From positions 9,732,501-9,796,500 of the forward strand of contig NC_068557.1 of the NCBI RefSeq assembly GCF_022201045.2: a stretch of DNA of 64,000 nt. Reading direction: 5' to 3'. This document shows positions 1 to 10,480 of the stretch, piece by piece; the first letter of the stretch is position 1, and every line of letters starts with the position of its first letter. Under the pieces are notes generated by a model. The model was not told the DNA's origin, searched no databases, and saw only the letters and a program-made list of their open reading frames with translations. Both the position numbers and the translations under genes were made by a program. The stretch comes from Citrus sinensis (lineage: Eukaryota > Streptophyta > Magnoliopsida > Sapindales > Rutaceae).

Positions 1-886
1 CCGGATGTAATTCTATGAACCCACATATATTCAAGTCCAGATCCGATTTTATATGAACCAGAAATTTAGAACCCGGACCCGTATATCTTTATTTTTATAC
101 TAAGTTTTAAAACTATTTTAAGTTATAAATAGAGAAGTTAAGAAAAAAATCATGTGCCCTAATTTGCAAATTGCAATTCACAACCGCATCGCATGTTTCC
201 TCATCCCTTCATCAAATCTTCATCGTCAAAATTGCAATTCACAGCCGCATCTCATGTTTCCTCTTCCCTTCATCAAATGTTCATCGTCGTCACTCTCATC
301 GCTTCGCCACCTTGTCCTTCGCAGTTGTGTTCACTATCATCATCGTCATCAACCGCCTCTCTAGTCTTCTCTGTCGCCATTGGCAACGATTGTGATACGG
401 GTTGAAGTTGCACGCAGATCATGGGAGGAAATGTTGGGTTAGATCCTTTGGAGGATTATTTATTATTATTATTATTTTATTTTTTTTTTTTTGGGTGTCG
501 TTGGGAGCTTTGGCTGTGTGGAATGGAAAGGCCCAAAGATTCCTTTACACCAAAAGTTTATCTTTGTGACAGCTTGCGGGCAAAGCTTAGGGATAACCAT
601 AGGCAGATTTGGGTGTGAGTATTCATGTCTATTGTCGTTGTGTGTTCATCCAGTTAGAAATTCAAAGCTGTAAGAAATAATCGAAGATATTGTTGTCCAC
701 AGTTGAAATCAAATCTGGGTGCGAAACCTGAAATCCAAAAACCCAATTTTTTCCAAGTTCAACCCGTACCGAACCCGGAGTCGATAAAACCGGGTTTATA
801 TTCGGGTCTGGTAAAGTAAAATTGGCATCCGGGTCTGGAACCGGGAAGGCCAAACCCGGACCCGCACCCGGATTTTGCCATCCCTA
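1..886 (-). mobile_element. hAT-type non-autonomous element, right part (left end outside window)
   Basis: The right terminus ends in catcccta at 886, matching the terminus of the copy at 20678-21671. Subterminal DNA is rich in repeated CCGGGTC/CCGGACC motifs (about 735-875 and 70-90), as in hAT subterminal regions. The inner part (a TATAAATAGA box near 125, then a serine/histidine-coding stretch at 150-365) resembles the reverse complement of the inner part of the 20678 copy, so both belong to one family in opposite orientation. No transposase is visible. The left end and target duplication cannot be checked. Family identity is inferred from the better-bounded second copy. Confidence 0.7.
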
Positions 887-1263
887 GGTGCAACCCAGAA
901 AAATAAAAACAATTTCAAATTCAAATCCTTTAGCAAGTGAACGTAGAAGACTAAAAGAGCCTATTTCAGAATAAATACATTTCACTAATATGGGACATAT
1001 GCTTCAATAATATAAAGTGAATGTGAAAAAACAAGATAAAAATTGAAGCTTCAAAGATTAAAGATGCTAAAGTCAAGTAATCTTGAACTCCCTTTCCAAC
1101 TAAAGCTTAAAAGAGCAGTGCCAAAATTTACAGGCTTTTACGCAAACAATTAAGAAACGGAAACAATATCCCATATGCTCAGATCTGTGCTTAAAAGTTG
1201 ACCCAAAACAGAACAGGTACAACTTACGACAAGAAAAAGACTCATACCCAGTGAGTAACCGGA

Positions 1264-1473
1264 TCACCCACTGTAGATGTGAACGTGGACGGCCAAGATG
1301 AGGATGGCATAGAGAACGAAGAAGATAAGAGTGTGAACAGAAATAGCCTTGCCGTTGGTCTTCATGCTACCAAACTCCAACAGCCGGCTGTGTCCCGGTA
1401 GCTGAAACAGAAGCCCCGGTTGTAGCAACACAAACAGCACCACCCCAATTACCACTGGTCCCCAATCGGCCAT
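1264..1473 (-). CDS. DUF3339 family small membrane protein (copy 1)
   Basis: A 69-residue single-exon protein beginning MADWGPVVIGVVLF and ending VHVHIYSG. It has two hydrophobic segments (about residues 6-22 and 44-65) separated by a short polar stretch with the family-like PGLLFQLPG and a FGSMKTN motif. This matches the plant DUF3339 family (about 68-70 aa, function unknown). It is likely an integral membrane hairpin protein. Two paralogues lie at 2819-3025 and 4368-4577. No intron is needed in the coding part. The biochemical role is unknown. Confidence 0.88.
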   Translation of the reverse strand: MADWGPVVIGVVLFVLLQPGLLFQLPGHSRLLEFGSMKTNGKAISVHTLIFFVLYAILILAVHVHIYSG

Positions 1474-1479
1474 TCTTTC

Positions 1480-2818
1480 TTGAAGAGTTTTTTATTTTAA
1501 AACAGTTAGCAAAGGGAGTGATCAAATGAGCAGACGAAAATGGTAGCCTTGCCCTTTAGCTTTTAAGAGCAAGAGCGATAGTTGTTGTTGTGGGAATAAT
1601 AAAATTTGGTAAGCACAAGAAAGACATTTTGGGTCGCTTGCGGGGCGGGGGTTGTCTGCTCTTGGTACGTGCGAACACTAGCAAGTGTCGATTGATGTGT
1701 GCCGGTGTCGCCACCGAGCTTCGGTGTTTTTGATGAGATGGGACATATTTTCAGATGCAATTACTACTTTACCCATCACACAACACAACATGTCACGTGT
1801 GTAATCACTAAGGTTGATGATGACATGTGGAACTGAGAATTATTATCCCATGCTTAGCTTGATTGAAAGATGAATCTAGAAAAGTGGGAAATCTCGTTTC
1901 CGTCAAATCAGAAGAGGCTTGTAGCGAATTCTAGTCATTTCTGAAACTAAGGATGGCGATAAGCTAAGATTTATCATTCTTGAACGCTTACCAAAAAGGT
2001 GAGGAACGTAGAAGGTTTGATCCCGGCATGATTGATTTTCGAGGACATGAAAAATAGATTCACATAAAACACTCTGTTATGGAGAATTTTATCATCTTTA
2101 ATGACTTGAATTTTATACATGATAAGAATCTAGTGAGAGACGGTATGTACCTTGTGATTGTGAGTATTCTAGATTTAGATCATATGTCCCTCATTAAATA
2201 CTCTAACGTGAGGATCAACCTTGAGTACGGAAAACAAGAATTTCATCAATATTCTTGTTATTACCATCATGAAATTTTTTGTTACACATATAAATAAATA
2301 AATAAAAGAGTACTCGGTCATTTTTTGCTTTATCATGAAGAAATAAAAAAATAAAGATAGAGAGAATAAGAAAGAATGGACCCGTGCTCTTTTTTCTAGA
2401 GCTTTTTGTTTGACTAATAGTTCTTAATTACTCCAATAAACACTGTACTAATATATTAATCCTGTAGTAATCAATTGAAGCATTAAGCCACCAACCAATA
2501 GCTGCTAAATGGTACTGCTTTTGATATTCTGATAACAAAGTGGTCATTTATAAAATTATGCTCGACAGATGAACGATAGAAAATGATGCCCGGCCTTATC
2601 CCAACAGAACAACAAGATTATTAAAAGAAGCATAAAGTTGACAATTGATGGCTCATTTTATGGCTTTCTGGGATTCCTATTTTTTACCTTGTGGACTAGA
2701 GCACTTCCCAATAAGTTAGGCCCTTTGTTATACTTATTATGTATCCCCTGCTTCCATTATTCTTCATTTGAAGAGCTGAACAACTGGGAAGTATCTGGGA
2801 CAATTTTTCAAGCTTACG
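1480..2818. other. Intergenic region between divergent DUF3339 genes
   Basis: This is the shared upstream region of the divergent minus-strand gene at 1264-1473 and plus-strand gene at 2819-3025. It is AT-rich and contains only short ORFs without recognisable similarity. I see no clear TATA box that would fix the transcription starts. Confidence 0.5.
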
Positions 2819-3025
2819 ATGAATGATTGGGCTGCACCGCTTATAGCTGCGGCGCTCTTCGCGTTTCTGTCACCAGGGTTGGTGGTGCAGATGCCTGCAA
2901 AGAATCGAGCGGTTGATTTTTTGAACATGAAGACTAGTATCGCTGCCATATTTGTGCATACTGTTCTCTATGGTTTGTTTCTTATTTTGTTTCTTGTTAT
3001 TCTAAATGTTCATCTCTTTATCTAG
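2819..3025 (+). CDS. DUF3339 family small membrane protein (copy 2)
   Basis: A 68-residue single-exon protein beginning MNDWAAPLIAAALFAFLSPG and ending NVHLFI. The layout is that of the two neighbours: N-terminal hydrophobic helix, PGLVVQMP, a FLNMKTS motif, then a second hydrophobic helix. The ATG at 2819 follows an AT-rich leader and aligns with the starts of both paralogues. It is the only plus-strand copy and the most diverged of the three. Membrane topology and function are unknown. Confidence 0.87.
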   Translation: MNDWAAPLIAAALFAFLSPGLVVQMPAKNRAVDFLNMKTSIAAIFVHTVLYGLFLILFLVILNVHLFI

Positions 3026-3029
3026 GAAG

Positions 3030-4365
3030 CAAATAAATGGTATCTCATAATCTAAATGAAATAAAAACAATTTAAGTTTTGTTGTATCTTCCATTTTACT
3101 GCTATCACTAGCTAGCTCGATGTCAGTTCAAATGAAATAAAATGAAGTTTTTGTCTATGAAAGGGTTGTGTAGTTTGCCATACAGTTCCATGGTAATCTT
3201 CCCATATGATGATTTTTGGTCACTCTAGCTTGATTCTGATTGTTTTCGACTCGTGAAAATATATTAATTTGCTATCAATCCATCAACTTGATCTTCAGTT
3301 ATCATCCTGAAGAGTGAACAGTGTATTAATCTAATTGACCATACATTGGAGCTACACTGACAATACCCCAGAGGAAGAACAAGCACCCTTCTCTTCTTGT
3401 TCAATCATTTGTTAATTTAATCATAATACAAAAGGGCATATCTATATTGTATTGTTATTTGTTACAATGCCTCTCAATCTCTTTTTTAAGCTTCCACTTC
3501 TCCGTTTTATTCCTTAGGGTGCGTATGGGACAGCTGCGCAGCCACTAAACTCTCAAAATTATTTAGTACGACACCTCTCAATCTCTTTTAAACCTTCCAC
3601 TTCTCCGTTTCGCCGCTAAACTGTCAAAGTTGTTTGGTATAACATCTCTTAATCTCTTTTGAAGCTTCCACTTCTCTTTTTCACTCCTTAGGGTACGTTT
3701 AGGGTAGCTGCTCTGCCGCTAACCTCTCAAAATTTTATAATAATGTACATAATTAATCATAAGTTGTAGTAGCAACAAAAACTTAGTAGAGTCAGCTATA
3801 TAAAACTACAAAAACTCTCTAAGCTAATGAACACTTTATATGGTTATACAATTGCAATATCCGCCATACAATTACCGTACTTATTTGCAGGAATTACAGA
3901 GATTCTGATCAACGTGCTAGTATTACAACTGTTAGAGAAATCAACTCTTTGATTGCACTTGCTAAGAAGACATAAAATTCTATGATTCTATCTTTTTTAT
4001 ATTGCAACAAGCTTCCCAGTCAGTAAAAACTGACGCACCAACCCAAAAGTAAGGCCAGAAATGAACATCAAATCTGCAGCGTCAAATAAAAGGGTGCCAG
4101 AGTAACTTGGACCCAGATTTACAAACCAATAATAATTAAGCAAGCTACAAAATCATAGTCCACAGAACAGGTAATAAAATTAATTAATGGGAAGTGTACA
4201 ATTGTCATTTACTATCCAATGAGCATTTGATTCATAATCACAAATCTTATCCAAAAAATTAAAGATACAGAGAAGATGAAAACGAACAATGAAGTAATCT
4301 CACATACCAATACCAATTTCACTAGTAATTAATTCTTTTATGGGCAAATTATACACATATTAGCT
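3030..4365. other. Intergenic region with degenerate direct repeats
   Basis: There is no gene. At about 3470-3735 three imperfect direct copies of a 70-100 bp unit can be read, each with a run like ctctcaatctcttttaa followed by cttccacttctc and, in two copies, ccttagggtgcgt. The cttagggtgcg and gggacagctgc pieces resemble plant MITE termini, but no target duplication could be defined. The remainder is AT-rich unique sequence. Confidence 0.45.
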
Positions 4366-4367
4366 AG

Positions 4368-4577
4368 CTAGCCCAAGTACATGTGGACACCAATAGCCAA
4401 CAAGAAGATACACATGAGAGCAAAATACAAGATAGAATGAACCAGAATAGAAGCACCACTGGTCTGAAAGTTGCCAAACTCAAAAAACCTGTTACGGCCC
4501 GGCACCTGAATGAGCAAGCCTGGGCTTAGCAATATGAACAGCACAACACCCACGAAAACAGGGCCCCAATCTGACAT
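4368..4577 (-). CDS. DUF3339 family small membrane protein (copy 3)
   Basis: A 69-residue single-exon protein beginning MSDWGPVFVGVVLFILLSPG and ending IGVHMYLG. It is close to copy 1 (both carry DWGPV..GVVLF.LL.PGLL.Q.PG and a conserved FG.F/M.T segment). Two hydrophobic helices flank a short basic/polar loop (GRNRFFEFGNFQTSG). A TATA-like TTTATAAT lies on the minus strand near 4695-4703. Family membership is well supported and function unknown. Confidence 0.88.
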   Translation of the reverse strand: MSDWGPVFVGVVLFILLSPGLLIQVPGRNRFFEFGNFQTSGASILVHSILYFALMCIFLLAIGVHMYLG

Positions 4578-4599
4578 CTTTCTAATGCCAATGCTATGT

Positions 4600-6380
4600 A
4601 GCTAGCTTATTAGCTATCACTCTCTCAAATGGCAAAATTATTTCTCTGTTAAATCTCGAGTGTTTGGAAGTGGAGATGAAAGGGGAAAGAGGGCATTATA
4701 AAGGAGAGATGTATTTCGGTTTTGCTTTGGGAAGACGAGACAAAGATTGATGACTAGGAAAGTGAACGTTAGAGAATCAAGCAATATTGCGATTCACATT
4801 TTCTTTCTTACATCATCCCAGTGGTCCCAAGGAAACTTCATTGAAAGTAATAAAAATCTAGTACAACATTTAGTGGGACTCAGCTACCTTGCACTTGATT
4901 TTATTTTTTTTATAATTTTAATTCTTGTGATTTCAATTCTTGACTATTGAATTCCATGAAAAGTTTAATTTCAATGGTAGAAATTTATCTACTTGAATAT
5001 TAATATTATATTTTTTGATATTTATCAAAACTAAAAAAAATTAAAGAGTTAAAACGTTTAGCACATAAGTCCGAATTGTTTCAAATTTATGTTGTTTAAT
5101 TAGTAGTGAGTCTTAAAAAATAAAATTTATTTTAATATTATATATTTTATTTAAAAGAATTAATTTTTAATATCATTTATTTTATTAAAAATAAATATTA
5201 TTTAATATTATTTATTCTCATTTTATTTAATATTATTTAGTTATAGGCTTATTATTATATTTATTCTTTAAAAATTGAATAATATAAAATAAAATAAAAT
5301 AATCAGAAGTGAGTCTAAAAAAATAAATATCATTTTTAATTAATATTATTTATTTGATTTTATTTAACATTATATAGTCATAGGCTTATTATTATATGTG
5401 TTCATTCATAAAACTAAATAATGTTAAATAAAATAAAATAATTAGTAATGAGTCTCAAAAATTTAATATTATTGTTAATGTTATTTATTTTATTTTATTT
5501 AATACAATATTATTTAGATATTTATTTTTTCAAAATTAAATAATATTAAATAAAATAGAATAAACAATAGTGAATCCTAAAAAATATTTTTTAATATTAT
5601 TTATTTAAAAAATAAATTTTTAATATTGTCATTTTATTTAAAATATTATTTAATATTATCTAGTTATAGGCTTATTATTATATTTATTCTTTTAGAAAGT
5701 TAAATAATATTAAATGAAGTAAACTTACATTTTAGAAGGTCATCAGCCAAAGCACATAAACTTATAAACAAATGTAAATAAAAAATATAAATAATATTAT
5801 ATAAAATAAAATCAGATTTTAAAGGTCGCCAGTCAAAGCACATAATATTATAAATAAATTGTAAATAAAAAAGAAAGTAAGGGATTAAATGAAATTTAAT
5901 ATCACAAAAGACAAAAATTGGTGATACCTGGCAACTGTTGCAAGGTAACTAGATCCCATTTAGTGATTATTTTAATGTGTTTTGTTAAATGGCACTGTTA
6001 CTGGGGGGTTGTTTAATTAATTTATAAAAATTTTGAATCAATACGAATCATTACAAAATCAAATATGAGTTTGTTTGGCGCAGTTGTGCTGCCACAGTGC
6101 AACTATCGCATTCCTATATTTGAGGAGAAAATTTCTTCTCCAAACGGGATAATAATGACTAACAAACAATTCCAATACTCTGCATATGCGATTTGTTGTT
6201 GTAGAGTGAAAAATTACATTTGATTTTCTGTTGTTTGCGCAGACATTTTTTTCTCTTTGGAAAAAAAACATAAAAAGAAGACGTAATAATTATTAATGGA
6301 ATAATGTTATAAGTAAAAGAAAATAAATAGAAAAATTTTGGACTGAAAATAAATGTATTGTATTTATACCTTGTAAATGG
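4600..6380. other. AT-rich intergenic DNA with internally repeated segment
   Basis: There is no gene. From about 5100 to 5720 the sequence is built of diverged direct copies of a 130-200 bp AT-rich unit. The clearest marks are a gtgagtct-aaaaaaataaat start (near 5104, 5308, 5447, 5571) and a ttataggcttattattata end (near 5240, 5388, 5664). The unit has no ORF and looks like a decayed AT-rich minisatellite. The flanks are low-complexity A/T sequence. Confidence 0.5.
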
Positions 6381-6389
6381 CTTTTAACG

Positions 6390-6770
6390 TAAAACCTTAA
6401 AGATTTATTGATTTTTTAATGATCAACATTTTAAAATATAATACACATATTTATAGGGTAAACAAAGGGGAGGAAGTGCTAAACTTTCTTATGTCGGATC
6501 TTCAACAAATGGTAAAGCCATTATTTACAACATAAGTGGTACGTTTAATACCACTTCTTATCTTAATAGTCGTTTGTAACTAAATGGCGGATCTAAAGGG
6601 GAATGTTATAAATAATAATAACTTCACCATTTGTTGAGACAAAAAGTCTCACGTAAGAAAATTTAGCACTTCCTCCCCTCGTCTAGTCTATACATAAGTG
6701 TATAATGTCTTAAGATGATGATCATAAAAAAAAAAAAATCAATAAATCTTAGTACTTTATTTAGATAAAA
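6390..6770. mobile_element. MITE with long inverted arms
   Basis: Two arms of about 140 bp form an imperfect inverted repeat. The left arm (about 6394-6535) runs from aagatttattgatttttt through gggaggaagtgctaaa to caacaaatggtaaag. The right arm (about 6615-6770) is its reverse complement, with caccatttgttg, ttagcacttcctcccc and aatcaataaatctta. The loop has no ORF. A further copy of the left arm alone lies at about 6807-6955 in direct orientation. Superfamily and target duplication are undetermined. Confidence 0.6.
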
Positions 6771-6806
6771 ACAAAGGTATTATATTTATACCTTGTAAAT
6801 GGCTAT

Positions 6807-6955
6807 TATCTAAAGCATTAAGATTTATTGATTTTTTCTTTTTATAATCATCATCTTAACTCGTAAGGCATAATATATATATAAAAGGGAGAAGGAATGC
6901 TTAACTTTTCTATTTTGGAACTTTTGTCCAATAAATGATAAAGCTATTGTTTCAA
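6807..6955. repeat. Partial direct copy of the preceding MITE arm
   Basis: The stretch attaagatttattgatttttt, then aaggaatgcttaacttttct and ccaataaatgataaagctatt, follows the order of motifs in the left arm of the 6390-6770 MITE. The matching right arm is not seen before 7100, so this is a truncated copy or a tandem duplication of one arm. Confidence 0.5.
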
Positions 6956-7649
6956 CAAAAGGGACCCAAAAAACAATTATAGATGGTGAATTTTTTCAAA
7001 ATGGTGGTGGCATGTTGATCAAGTAATTAACATCGAGCGGGCCCTCTTTTTTTTTTTAAGTGCTTAAAAGCACTTTATAAGAATCTGATTGCTTATGACT
7101 TCTGCATTGTGTTAAAAAACATTAAAGGATATCTCTCCGATCACACGCTATTACAGATTCTAAAGCAGATTCGATTCCATAATTTTGCCAGAGACTCTGC
7201 TGGCGACACTTAAATTAAAGTAATAATATAATCGTTCGATAAGTTGCTTTTTCAAGACGGTTGTGGACTTGTGGTTATTATGATGTTGTGCTGGTTTTGG
7301 ATTATCGTGTTCGTGTGGGCTGGCCTCACCGAAATGACTCAATTATTACAAGTCAAAGCTGGTAATAATTAAATTTATTAATGTGTTACCAGCTGTTATA
7401 GATTTAGAAAAATGATGAACAAAATAAAAGTATATATGTCAAATTTATTATAAAAACATTTGTTGTTTTGTGAATTCTTGAGATAAAAAATTCTGTTATT
7501 ACTTTGTCACGATTTTGTTGATTTAACATTGCTCATAGATTTACCGTCCAAATTCTTTAAGAAAATAATCACTGCCGATTTCGAACCATGGGGACACTAT
7601 CAAAAGGGTGATAGATGTGACCTTGGGAAGAATTCTCACTAGACTACAT
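6956..7649. other. Intergenic region, no gene seen
   Basis: AT-rich sequence with one unrecognised 60-codon minus-strand ORF (7160-7342) that has no domain, no supporting context and no clear promoter. It ends at the copia insertion site tactt (7650-7654). Confidence 0.4.
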
Positions 7650-7654
7650 TACTT

Positions 7655-7829
7655 TGACAGATATAGGTGATTTCTATTATTTCATTAAACAACCGTACAA
7701 GATTTATATAAAGAGAATACAACAATAATTCATATTCTAGTGGACTGTTACAATAAGAGATAATATGATATATTCAAAAAGTGTTTGAATAAAGTTGTTC
7801 CTATAATCAAGGAGTGATATCCTCCAACA
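7655..7829 (-). repeat. Copia 3' LTR (left)
   Basis: A 175-bp terminal repeat matching 23934-24116. Its ends read TG..CA, the target copy tactt lies immediately outside at 7650-7654, and the purine tract lies immediately inside at 7830-7843. Confidence 0.9.
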
Positions 7830-7845
7830 TGCCCCCTCAAGATGG
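7830..7845 (-). other. Copia polypurine tract
   Basis: On the minus strand the sequence before the 3' LTR reads CCATCTTGAGGGGGCA. This is a purine-rich run ending at the LTR boundary, as expected for the plus-strand primer of reverse transcription. Confidence 0.75.
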
Positions 7846-9158
7846 ACGTCGAGATCACAGTCCAATCTTGTCCTTGAGTTCTAGAAACCTTGACCGTGGT
7901 AGAGCCTTTGTCAGGGCATCCGCAAGTTGATCTTGTGAAGAGACATGTGCAACACGTAAGGCACCACTTTGAACTCGTTCTATGATGAAGCGACAATCTA
8001 TGGCCACATACTTCATTCTAGAGTGAAAAATTGGATTTGAACATAGTTATGTAGTACCAATATTGTCACAATGGGTAATGCTAAGTTACATGCATGTACC
8101 TTATAACCCTCTCACATGAATAGTGTATGGATACTATTCATGTGAGAGGGTTGTAAGGTACATGCATGTAACTTAGAGGGATCCTGTCACAATAAGTCAC
8201 AGGACATGATGGTGGCTTGATGTGCAGCTCCGAAAGAAGAGAACATATCCAACTAATTTCTACAGCTGTGTTTGCAACAGAATGATATTCTACTTCAGTT
8301 GATGATCTAGCCACTGTCTGCTGCTTTTTAGAACTCCAAGAGACTGGATTCCTGCCTAGATAGACAATATATCCTCTTGTGGATGAAAAATCATCTTTAT
8401 TCCTCCCCAATCTGCATCAGCAAAAGCATGAAGATTGTATGAAGAGTTGTAATAGATTTGCAAACCATCATTAATGGTGTCTGAGAGATAGCGCAAAAGT
8501 CTCTTTACACATGACCAATGCTCATAAGTTGGTTGATGCATAAATTGGGATAGCCGATCAACAACGTAAGCTATGTTTGGGCGGCTGAGAAGAAGATATT
8601 GTAAGCTTCCTACAATTGCCGGATGCTCAGTCGGATCGAACAGAGACCAGAACCAAGTGTTAACTGCGTATTCGAGGAGAGCGGTGTTGGCACAGACTTG
8701 GCCTCCAACATCTTTGTCTTTGCTAATAGATCTAATATATATTGCCGCTGTGATAATACAAGCCCTTTGTCATTGCATATTGCTTCTATGCCCAGGAAGT
8801 AAGATAGATGTCCCAAGTCCTTTAAAGAGAACTTCTTGGCAAGAATTGCAATAAACTCAGTAATCAAGTCAAGCTTATCTCCAGTAATAATGAGATCATT
8901 AACATAAACGATTAAATATATTACAGATGACCATCAGTATAAATAAATTAAGATGTATCGGCTAGAGAAATTTTGAACCCAAAGAAAATAAGAAAGGTTT
9001 GCAATTCTTGATACTATGCTCGTGGAGCTTGTTTGAGGTCATAGATTGCCTTTCTGAGTTTACAAACAAATTCTGGCTTTTCTTTGTCAATGAAACCTTG
9101 TGGTTGTTTCATATATACATCCTTATACAAACACCCCTAGAGAAAGGCGTTATTAATA
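7846..9158 (-). pseudogene. Copia pol C-terminal half: reverse transcriptase end and RNase H (broken)
   Basis: Minus-strand fragments translate to the end of a copia RT (KFSLKDLGHLSYFLGIE, 8610-8867), then the connection segment and RNase H (HAFADADWGG at about 8400-8440; SWSSKKQQTVARSSTEVEY at about 8260-8350). The RT catalytic box reads YVND instead of YVDD at 8895-8906 (codon AAT for the first catalytic Asp). A MITE at 8073-8184 interrupts RNase H after the TYCD motif, and a stop codon follows in the downstream piece. It joins, across the gypsy insertion, to the N-terminal RT at 19985-20391. Confidence 0.85.
8073..8184. mobile_element. 112-bp palindromic MITE with 9-bp target duplication (Mutator-like)
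   Basis: An almost perfect hairpin: the arm ctaagttacatgcatgtacc at 8081-8100 is mirrored by ggtacatgcatgtaacttag near 8157-8176, and the inner arms carry ccctctcacatgaatagt and its complement. The element is flanked by tgtcacaat on both sides (8064-8072 and 8185-8193). Nine-base duplications point to the Mutator superfamily. It sits inside the copia RNase H sequence, and one copy of the duplication restores the reading TYCDN. Confidence 0.8.
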
Positions 9159-9490
9159 TTAATTGTTGATGCTGAAATCTGCTCGCCTTTTAGCCGACCA
9201 GATTCTTTCACCAACGCTTGTGTTATCTACTGTTACTCGTTCGCTAAGATTGGAATCGCCCTCCTTTCTATAAATAAGCCTGCGCTCACAAAAAACGGAT
9301 CAGAGACGCCGGTGGTTTTTCCGGCGTAAACCCTCCGATGCCTAAGTTAGCTCAAGGTGTTTACGGGAAAACAAATCAATTTGGGTTCAAGAAGTTTATC
9401 TGAAATTTGTAAGAAAATGATCTGGATGCAATTTGACAGCGTTTTCCCTCTCTCCGTTTTTTTCCTCCCTTTTCCCCGTCGAGTTCCTTT

Positions 9491-9500
9491 TCTTTTATAG
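9491..9500 (-). promoter_or_regulatory. LTR TATA box (left copy)
   Basis: The minus strand reads CTATAAAAGA. It lies downstream of the U3 repeats and upstream of the conserved U5-side block. An equivalent CTATAAAA is at 51241-51248 in the diverged Tat LTR, which supports function. The copy in the 5' LTR at 19558-19567 would start the genomic transcript. Confidence 0.7.
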
Positions 9501-9620
9501 CCGCTGTCCCCACGTTTCTGTTTGCCCTTCCTCCCACCTTTTTCGGGTAATGGCAGCCCTCATGGGACTCTAACCGTTGCATCGTGGCAAACGTGGGAGC
9601 TTACGTGTCCTTCAACGGTT

Positions 9621-9752
9621 CTGGGAAAAGCGTAACGGCCGCGATTATGTGTTCTGGGAAAAGCATAACGGCCGCGATTCTGTGTTCTGGGAAAAGCGTA
9701 ACGGCCGCGATTCTGTGCTCTGGGAAAAGCGTAACGGCCGCGGTTCTGTGGG
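9621..9752. repeat. Four 33-bp tandem repeats in LTR U3
   Basis: Units start at 9621, 9654, 9687 and 9720, each like ctgggaaaagcgtaacggcc followed by gcgattctgtgtt. The same array is in the other LTR at 19688-19819. On the element's coding strand each unit carries GGCCGTTACG, which contains the MYB-type core CCGTTA. The array lies about 120-250 bp upstream of the TATA box, where LTR enhancers usually sit. Confidence 0.85.
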
Positions 9753-9912
9753 ATCGTGTTCCCGCTTTCCTGGGGATGAGTATCGGCTCGGCATACACTT
9801 CTAGTCGGTATGTTTCCCTGGTTGCATCCATCTCTGCTCGGATAATGTTTACCCCCGTGTTCTGCTCGTACCACAGTAGTATGGCTGATCTGGTGCCTTT
9901 ATGTACTCAACA

Positions 9913-9931
9913 CCAGTCCCCTAGTTTCTGG
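9913..9931 (-). other. Gypsy polypurine tract region
   Basis: The minus strand next to the 3' LTR reads CCAGAAACTAGGGGACTGG. The diverged Tat element has the parallel ccggtccctcagtttctgg (plus strand) just inside its LTR at 51481-51499, so the motif is conserved at the position of the plus-strand primer. Confidence 0.65.
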
Positions 9932-10480
9932 TCTGGCGAGTAAAATGAGTTAAGAGCAGAAACTGATGGTTGAATCTCACCAGCCCGGGGAGCTTCTCTT
10001 CTGGGGAGACTCCGACCTGAGCATGGGCCTAAGTGAACATGTCCATTGTATATCTGGGCTTATATCTAACCTGGCCTCTTGTAACGGTTGGTGAGGTGGC
10101 ATCTCCAGACTCTTCGTATTTGAAATTTGAAACGACGGGCTATCCGTCCTCGATATATGGGGAGTGAGCTGGCATATCCCATCACTTAAATACTTCCATT
10201 TTCTCCCTTTTCGTTTCAAATCCCTAGACTGGAGTCATCTTCATCTTGTTATTCGTTTCTCCGCCGTTAAACAAATTTTCTCTGAACTTTGCTCACTACT
10301 TCCAGCGTCCGAAGTATCCGTTTGCTGGGTGTTTTCTTTGTCGCGGCAGCGCTATCGGTGTCAATCTATTCCAGGTATAGCCTTTAACCCTTTCTTTGGC
10401 TATTGTTGTTTGGGTCCTGTGTTACCCCTTTTTGTACCTGTGTACTTGGGTTTGTATTGGTTTTTCTTTGAAGTTCCGAC

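Larger units (their letters stand above)
9164..9912 (-). repeat. Gypsy 3' LTR (left)
   Basis: A 749-bp LTR, tgttgatgctg to tactcaaca. In the transcription direction it contains four 33-bp U3 repeats (9621-9752), a TATA box CTATAAAAGA (9491-9500) and an R/U5 block with a ccggcgtaaaccctccga motif (9321-9338) that is also conserved in the older Tat LTR at 51026-51043. Confidence 0.93.

Noticed and set aside
2638-2826. 62-codon plus-strand ORF ending at the DUF3339 copy 2 start
   Set aside because: No recognisable family; overlaps the presumed leader of the DUF3339 gene and has no start context.
5100-5720. Possible CRISPR-like or satellite array
   Set aside because: Units are AT-rich, variable in length and few; CRISPR is not expected in a plant nucleus. 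Reported only as decayed repeats.
9577-9943. ORFs on both strands with repeated SGKSVTAAI / QNRGRYAFPR units
   Set aside because: They are the six-frame shadow of the 33-bp repeats (33 is a multiple of three) in the gypsy LTR, repeated at 19627-19983.
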